Part shown: in pieces, positions 14,330-17,774 of the stretch
Layout: each line of letters opens with the position of its first letter
Position numbering within the stretch: position 1 is the stretch's first letter
Assembly (NCBI GenBank): GCA_030550295.1
Contig: JAUQPQ010000030.1
Location: 1-17,774, forward strand
Direction: 5' to 3'
From: Chloroflexota bacterium
Lineage (GTDB): Bacteria > Chloroflexota > Dehalococcoidia > SM23-28-2 > HRBIN24
DNA: 17,774 bases
Position numbers and translations under genes: made by a program
The notes under the pieces: generated by a model
Told to the model about the DNA's origin: nothing
Database searches by the model: none
Seen by the model: only the letters and a program-made list of their open reading frames with translations

Positions 14330-14674
14330 CTAGGGCACTACAGCTTCCCACCACGGGCCCGGAATCTCTGGAGTAGGCGCAGGGGTAGGGGCGACAACCA
14401 CAATCCCCACTTCGCCAGGGCCAACCAGCCCTAAATATTGACGGGCCATCGCCTCTATAAACTCGTCTGACTCCATGTAGTTGCGCACGGCCTCCAGGGC
14501 CTGGTAGCGCGCCTTAACGGCCTCCAATTGTTCCCTCAGGGCCTCCTCCTGACTCCCTGCCTCTACTGCCTCCATAATGCTGAAGATGCCCTTCACCAGG
14601 AAGTAGGCTACAGCCACTAAGGTGAGGGCCAGAACTCCTCTCACCAGCCACCTCTCGCTTAAGGCGCGCCACAT
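14330..14674 (-). CDS. Septum formation initiator (FtsB/DivIC-like) protein
   Basis: A 114-residue bitopic membrane protein with one transmembrane segment near 12-28 (GVLALTLVAVAYFLVKGIF), a coiled-coil at about 37-66, and the family-type block ESDEFIEAMARQYLGLVGPGE (68-88). FtsB/DivIC proteins bridge FtsL and FtsQ/DivIB in the divisome outside the membrane. The C-terminal tail (VVVAPTPAPTPEIPGPWWE) is Pro/Thr-rich and may be an extracytoplasmic stalk. ATG at 14674 lies four bases after the phosphatase stop, with GGAGG about nine bases upstream. Being next to tilS resembles the divIC-tilS neighbourhood of Gram-positive bacteria. Confidence 0.85.
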   Translation of the reverse strand: MWRALSERWLVRGVLALTLVAVAYFLVKGIFSIMEAVEAGSQEEALREQLEAVKARYQALEAVRNYMESDEFIEAMARQYLGLVGPGEVGIVVVAPTPAPTPEIPGPWWEAVVP

Positions 14675-14677
14675 CCC

Positions 14678-15334
14678 TTAGCCCTCCGTTAGGTCCTTCA
14701 GGTGGCACGTGTCGTTAAGGCGCACAAGGGTCACCTTGCTTTCCTCTATCTCCAAGACCGAGATGGCCGCTACCTCGTGACGCAAGCGGCGAAAGGAGGA
14801 CAATGGCATACCCAAGGCCTTGGTGAGGATACTAAGGATGACGAAGTTGTGGGTGACCACAACTATCGTTTCCCCAACATGTCGAGAGGCGAGCCGGGTA
14901 ATGGCCTCCCATGCCCGCTCCTGCACGGCTACAAGGCCTTCCCCTCCAGGCATAGTGACCAAGGATGGATCGGAGCTGAGCCACTTCTCGATAAGGCCTG
15001 GGTACCTCTCCCGTACTTGGCTGTAGGGGAGCCCCTCCGCCTCGCCGATGTCCATTTCCAGGAGGGCAGGCAGGGGATGGACCGTTAGCCCATGGGGACG
15101 GGCGATCTCCCAGGCGGTGTCCATACAGCGGCGCAAGGGGCTGGAGTATACGGCCTGCAAGGGCTCCCTGGCCAGCACCTTCCCCAACCGGCGAGCCTGC
15201 TCCTCCCCACGGCGATTGAGGGGGATGTCTGATCGTCCCAGGGCCAACCCTTGGCGATTGTATTCTGTCTCCCCGTGACGTACTAAGATAAGTCGCACAT
15301 CCTTAAGGATACAATGTCTGGGGCCCTCTGGCAC
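14678..15334 (-). CDS. Histidine phosphatase family protein (phosphoglycerate mutase-like)
   Basis: A 218-residue protein of the histidine phosphatase superfamily. The phospho-histidine motif LVRHGET is at 17-23 (H20), with GRSDIPLNRRGEEQA and YSSPLRR downstream and the second catalytic His in VVVTHNFVI. It hydrolyses or transfers phosphate through a phosphohistidine intermediate. The substrate cannot be told from the sequence; alpha-ribazole phosphatase, broad-specificity phosphatase or phosphoglycerate mutase roles are all possible. The start is GTG at 15334, with no bases between it and the SDR stop. A later GTG at 15298 is possible but lies too close to its AAGGA for good initiation. It is probably cotranscribed with the SDR gene. 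Confidence 0.9.
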   Translation of the reverse strand: MPEGPRHCILKDVRLILVRHGETEYNRQGLALGRSDIPLNRRGEEQARRLGKVLAREPLQAVYSSPLRRCMDTAWEIARPHGLTVHPLPALLEMDIGEAEGLPYSQVRERYPGLIEKWLSSDPSLVTMPGGEGLVAVQERAWEAITRLASRHVGETIVVVTHNFVILSILTKALGMPLSSFRRLRHEVAAISVLEIEESKVTLVRLNDTCHLKDLTEG

Positions 15335-16081
15335 CTAATAGGCCGTCCAGCCTCCATCCAACACCAGAATGGCCCCAGTCATAAAGGAAGAATCGTCGCT
15401 AGCTAAAAAGAGAGCTCCCTTGGCTATCTCTTCGGGACGGGCAAAGCGCCCCAAAGGTGTAGTCTGGATGACCCAGTCGCGCAGTGGGGGCGTCTCCCAT
15501 ACTAGGCGAGTGAGGGGCGTCTCCACCCAGCCCGGGCAGATGGCGTTGACCCGCACCTCTGGTGCCCCATCCAAGGCGAACTGGCGCGTCAGGCCAATAA
15601 CCCCATGCTTGGCAGCTATGTAGGCGTGCCCGTATCCCCCCACTACTTGTGGGATTCGGGCCCCTGTGAGGCCAGCAATTGAGGAGATGTTGATGATTAC
15701 TCCGCCCCCCTGCTCTCGAAGAAGGGGGAGGGCATGCAGACAGCCATAATAGACGCCCGATAGGTTTACAGCTATTACCTGCTCCCATGTATAACCAGGG
15801 CCGCCAATACCAGCATTGTTCACTACGATGTCTAACCGCCCAAAGGATTCCTTGGCCCTGGCTATAATCCCCTTCACGTCATCCTCGCGGGAGACGTCAG
15901 CCAAAATGAAGGTGGCCCTTCCCCCTCCCCTCTCTATCTCCTTTATTAACTCCTCGCCTTCCGAGGCCTTTACATCGGCAGCCACCACTGCTGCCCCCTC
16001 CTGAGCGAAAAGACGGGAGATGGCGCGGCCAATACCTGAGGCTGCGCCTGTCACTAGAGCTACCTTTCCTGCCAGCCTCAC
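15335..16081 (-). CDS. SDR-family NAD(P)-dependent oxidoreductase
   Basis: A 248-residue classical short-chain dehydrogenase. The TGAASGIG cofactor loop is at 11-18, D36 ending the second strand (VVAADV) favours NAD(H), NNAG is at 88-91, the catalytic Ser is probably S134 (ISSIAG), YIAAK has Y154 and K158, and the CPGW segment is at 182-185. Substrate unknown; 3-oxoacyl or alcohol dehydrogenases share this pattern. The Ser-to-Tyr spacing is about 20 residues rather than the usual 13, pointing to a small insertion (RIPQVVGG region). GTG at 16081 follows AAAGGAGG by five bases. It is the first gene of SDR-phosphatase-ftsB-tilS. Confidence 0.93.
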   Translation of the reverse strand: MRLAGKVALVTGAASGIGRAISRLFAQEGAAVVAADVKASEGEELIKEIERGGGRATFILADVSREDDVKGIIARAKESFGRLDIVVNNAGIGGPGYTWEQVIAVNLSGVYYGCLHALPLLREQGGGVIINISSIAGLTGARIPQVVGGYGHAYIAAKHGVIGLTRQFALDGAPEVRVNAICPGWVETPLTRLVWETPPLRDWVIQTTPLGRFARPEEIAKGALFLASDDSSFMTGAILVLDGGWTAY

Positions 16082-16086
16082 AGTGG

Positions 16087-16094
16087 CCTCCTTT
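16087..16094 (-). promoter_or_regulatory. Ribosome-binding site fixing the SDR GTG start
   Basis: Minus-strand AAAGGAGG lies five bases before the GTG at 16081, which supports that non-ATG start. Confidence 0.7.
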
Positions 16095-16103
16095 CAGATC
16101 CCT

Positions 16104-16132
16104 AATATAGGGTGTAACCGCTGCCTTATCTA
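16104..16132 (-). promoter_or_regulatory. Promoter of the SDR-phosphatase-ftsB-tilS operon
   Basis: On the minus strand TAGATA (16132-16127), a 17-base spacer and TATATT (16109-16104) match the sigma-70-type consensus at four and five of six positions. RNA would start near 16097, leaving just enough leader for the ribosome-binding site. The -10 lies inside a small inverted repeat, CCCTA-ATA-TAGGG (16100-16112), which could be an operator, though arms this short may be chance. Confidence 0.5.
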
Positions 16133-16151
16133 GCTCTGGGGGATAAAATGG

Positions 16152-16916
16152 GTGGTGATGAGCCGCTTGGGGCAACTGCTAAAAAGGGCATTACAGCAAG
16201 AAGGTTCGCCCATCGGCTTCCCGGTGGGCCGTAGGGCCTCTTCTTGGCCTCTGGTGCTTCTTGCATCGGTGGCCCAGGCGAAAGAGCTGGAAGGGGCGTT
16301 GGGCCTAGGGGCGCAGGCAGTGGTCCTAGTTCCAGAGGTGGCACATACCCTAAGAGAAGATCTGAAGGGCTTGCAAGTCCCTTGGGGCCTCGTGGATCCT
16401 GCCCCCGCAAAGGAGGACGTGGAGGCTTTAAAGGCCCTCGGCCTCGACTTCATCGTCTTTCAGCCTAAGGAAGCAGAGGCATCCGTCATCTTCATAGAGG
16501 GCGTGGGGCTAATGGCGTGGCCAGATACGGAGGTTACCGATATCGAGTTGCGCCTCTTGGCAGAACTCCCTCTAGAGGCGGTATGGTCCGCTCCTCCTCC
16601 TGTCCCGTTGACGGTTGCTAAACAGCTCTCGTTGAGGCGCCTTTCGACCTTGTGCCGACTGCCCCTGGTGATCCAGCTACCCCCGCAGGCTGATCTCCTT
16701 TACCTACGTTGCCTTATGGAGGCGGGGGTGGCCGGTGTTGTGGCTCCGTCGCTAGAGGAGCTGGCACGCCTTAGAGACGTTATCCCCTCGCTGCCTGTGC
16801 ACCGCCGGCGAGGCGAGCACCTGAAGCCTTTACTGCCCATCTCGTCGCGCGCGCCAGCTCCTCAACAGGAGCCAGAGGAAGAGTCGTCGCTTGACGTGAA
16901 CGTAATGGTCTTCTAG
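16152..16916 (+). CDS. Uncharacterised protein, alpha/beta, acidic C-terminal tail
   Basis: A 254-residue soluble protein I cannot assign to a named family. Hydrophobic strands alternate with helices (LVLLASVAQAKELEGAL, AQAVVLVPEV, LDFIVFQP, PLVIQLPP, AGVAGVVAPSLEELARL), which hints at a TIM-barrel-like fold. The last 30 residues are Pro- and Glu-rich and end VNVMVF. There is no signal peptide or membrane segment. The start is ambiguous: GTG 16152, GTG 16155 or ATG 16158. GGGGGA near 16138 suits the first; a -10-like TAAAAT at 16144-16149 would suit leaderless initiation near 16155-16158. MerR follows 23 bases downstream, so the two are probably cotranscribed. Confidence 0.8.
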   Translation: MVMSRLGQLLKRALQQEGSPIGFPVGRRASSWPLVLLASVAQAKELEGALGLGAQAVVLVPEVAHTLREDLKGLQVPWGLVDPAPAKEDVEALKALGLDFIVFQPKEAEASVIFIEGVGLMAWPDTEVTDIELRLLAELPLEAVWSAPPPVPLTVAKQLSLRRLSTLCRLPLVIQLPPQADLLYLRCLMEAGVAGVVAPSLEELARLRDVIPSLPVHRRRGEHLKPLLPISSRAPAPQQEPEEESSLDVNVMVF

Positions 16917-16939
16917 AATAGGCCCCACAGAGGAGTGCC

Positions 16940-17407
16940 ATGAAAACCTCTCAGCCTGAGGCGAAGAGTGCCTATCTTCAGATAGGCGAAGTGGCGGAAA
17001 GGGCGGGGGTGAGCCAGCGCACCATTCGCTTCTATGAGGAGAAAGGGCTACTGAAGGCACCGGCCCGCCTAGAGAGTGGATACCGCCTCTATACTGAGGA
17101 GGATGTGCGGCGGGTGAAGCAGATCAAGAAGCTCCAGCAACTTCTTGGGGTAACCCTGGCCGAAATCAAGGAGATGGTAGAAGCCCAAGATACCCTCAGG
17201 CAGCTGCGGGCCGAATATAGGCCTGATGCCCCCGTGGACGTAAAGCTGGAGCAGTTGCGCAAGGCCACAGAGGTGGTCCAGCGCCAGTACCAAATCGTCC
17301 ACCATAAGGTGGAGCAGCTTCTGGAGATGAAGGCTCAATTGGAGGATTGGCTCCACACCTTTGAAAGGTGGCGGAAGCAGCTGGAGGGCCAGTCACCAAA
17401 AAGCTGA
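16940..17407 (+). CDS. MerR-family transcriptional regulator
   Basis: A 155-residue protein with a MerR DNA-binding domain at about 10-80: YLQIGEVAERAGVSQRTIRF forms the helix-turn-helix, followed by YEEKGLL, the wing SGYRLYTEEDVRRV, and IKKLQQLLGVTLAEIKEMV. A long coiled-coil dimerisation helix occupies most of the remainder. It has no cysteine, which excludes the thiolate metal- and redox-sensing subfamilies, and no sizeable effector domain, so its signal is unknown. The start at ATG 16940 follows GAGGAG by four bases. It could regulate the upstream hypothetical gene or the divergent SDR operon; no clear MerR-type dyad in a 19-bp spacer was found there. Confidence 0.92.
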   Translation: MKTSQPEAKSAYLQIGEVAERAGVSQRTIRFYEEKGLLKAPARLESGYRLYTEEDVRRVKQIKKLQQLLGVTLAEIKEMVEAQDTLRQLRAEYRPDAPVDVKLEQLRKATEVVQRQYQIVHHKVEQLLEMKAQLEDWLHTFERWRKQLEGQSPKS

Positions 17408-17413
17408 AACCTG

Positions 17414-17590
17414 CTACTCCTCCCACAAGACTGCTATTACTGCTGCCCCTCCCCTTACCACCCGCTGCCAAGCTAGCTCCAGGCGCTCCTTGACCCCTTG
17501 AAGGACAGGTGCTGTCCCTTTCGGCGGCTGCGATTTGGGCGGGATCCTCAATGGGGAAGCCTGGGGCCGCATTTTGATCCGCCGTCCCAT
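17414..17590 (-). CDS. Small basic protein, 58 residues
   Basis: A minus-strand ORF with ATG at 17590 preceded by GGGAGGTG at five bases, one of the best ribosome-binding sites in the window, and starting 15 bases after the stop of the preceding gene. The protein begins MGRRIKMRPQASPLRIPP, is Lys/Arg/Pro-rich in its first half, and has an amphipathic or hydrophobic C-terminal half (ERLELAWQRVV, AAVIAVLWEE). I do not recognise the family. It ends six bases from the convergent merR stop. Support is the ribosome-binding site and its place in an apparent operon; length alone would not justify it. Confidence 0.6.
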   Translation of the reverse strand: MGRRIKMRPQASPLRIPPKSQPPKGTAPVLQGVKERLELAWQRVVRGGAAVIAVLWEE

Positions 17591-17605
17591 AGATACACCT
17601 CCCTG

Positions 17606-17774
17606 CTAATAGACTGCTATAAGCACGCCGTCTTGGAAATTGGCGGCATCGGCCAGAAGCACCAGGCAGCGGCTCCCGATGTTGACGGAAGAGGTGGGGA
17701 TGTTCTTGGCCACCTTCACTCCCCTCAGCCAGACGCTAAGTGAACCGTCCACCTGGACCGTGGCGGTATAAGTG
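17606..17774 (-). CDS. C-terminal end of an unidentified protein (runs off window)
   Basis: The minus strand has an open frame from the window edge to a TAG at 17606-17608. Its 56 or so residues look coding: TATVQVDGSLSVWLRGVKVA, then IPTSSVNIGSRCLVLLADA and a final DGVLIAVY. The alternating hydrophobic pattern with turns suggests a small beta-barrel or OB-like domain, as found in some phage baseplate and tail proteins, but that is only a resemblance. The small gene at 17414-17590 follows 15 bases downstream and is probably in the same operon. Confidence 0.6.
   Translation of the reverse strand, partial: TYTATVQVDGSLSVWLRGVKVAKNIPTSSVNIGSRCLVLLADAANFQDGVLIAVY

Noticed and set aside
15299..15310. 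Perfect 12-bp palindrome ATCCTTAAGGAT near the phosphatase start
   Set aside because: It lies inside the coding region, has no second copy seen nearby and no loop, so it is probably chance; it might matter only if the start were the GTG at 15298.
17498..17743. Plus-strand 81-residue open frame near the right edge
   Set aside because: No ribosome-binding site and a composition without pattern; the minus strand has two better supported frames here.

Overview
This is a GC-rich bacterial chromosome segment with short intergenic gaps and many genes that touch or overlap. It looks like core and housekeeping DNA rather than an island. Lipoproteins with Pro/Thr-rich linkers, a DivIC/FtsB-like protein with a Pro/Thr tail, a MoxR-DUF58-transglutaminase cluster and a branched-chain amino acid transporter together suggest a Chloroflexota-like (perhaps Dehalococcoidia-like) lineage. 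That placement is inference; no rRNA or phylogenetic marker was tested.

Layout. (i) 1-4762, minus strand: a tight moxR - DUF58 - transglutaminase-like operon, read from an extended -10 promoter near 4811-4819. It runs on, through a TAATG junction, into a membrane protein cut by the window start. The transglutaminase-like domain has lost all three catalytic residues. (ii) 4883-5797, plus: an M23 (LytM) peptidase lipoprotein, whose stop codon overlaps that of the next, convergent gene. (iii) 5794-8515, minus: dnaJ - prmA - rsmE, the distal part of the classical dnaK-type operon, here without hrcA, grpE or dnaK and with its own promoter. Upstream lies tRNA-Ala(CGC) with its own promoter and terminator. 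(iv) 8797-12429, plus: livG-livF-livH-livM, the ATPases and permeases of a hydrophobic/branched-chain amino acid ABC transporter. Where a binding-protein gene might be expected there is only an 80-residue Pro/Thr-repeat lipoprotein (12542-12784), which has the most consensus-like promoter and ribosome-binding site in the window and is followed by a hairpin terminator. (v) 12874-16081, minus: SDR oxidoreductase - histidine phosphatase - ftsB/divIC-like - tilS, nearly gapless. (vi) 16152-17407, plus: an unrecognised 254-residue protein and a cysteine-free MerR regulator, divergent from the SDR operon. (vii) 17414-17774, minus: a 58-residue gene with a strong ribosome-binding site and, before it, the C-terminal end of a gene entering from beyond the window.

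Functional themes: cell envelope (MoxR cluster, M23 lipoprotein, FtsB-like, small lipoprotein), translation and proteostasis (DnaJ, PrmA, RsmE, TilS, tRNA-Ala) and amino acid uptake (Liv). I see no CRISPR array, insertion sequence, rRNA or obvious defence system. The points most worth a second look are the pseudo-transglutaminase, the stand-alone lipoprotein in the binding-protein position, the altered LivG signature loop, and the small genes at the right edge.
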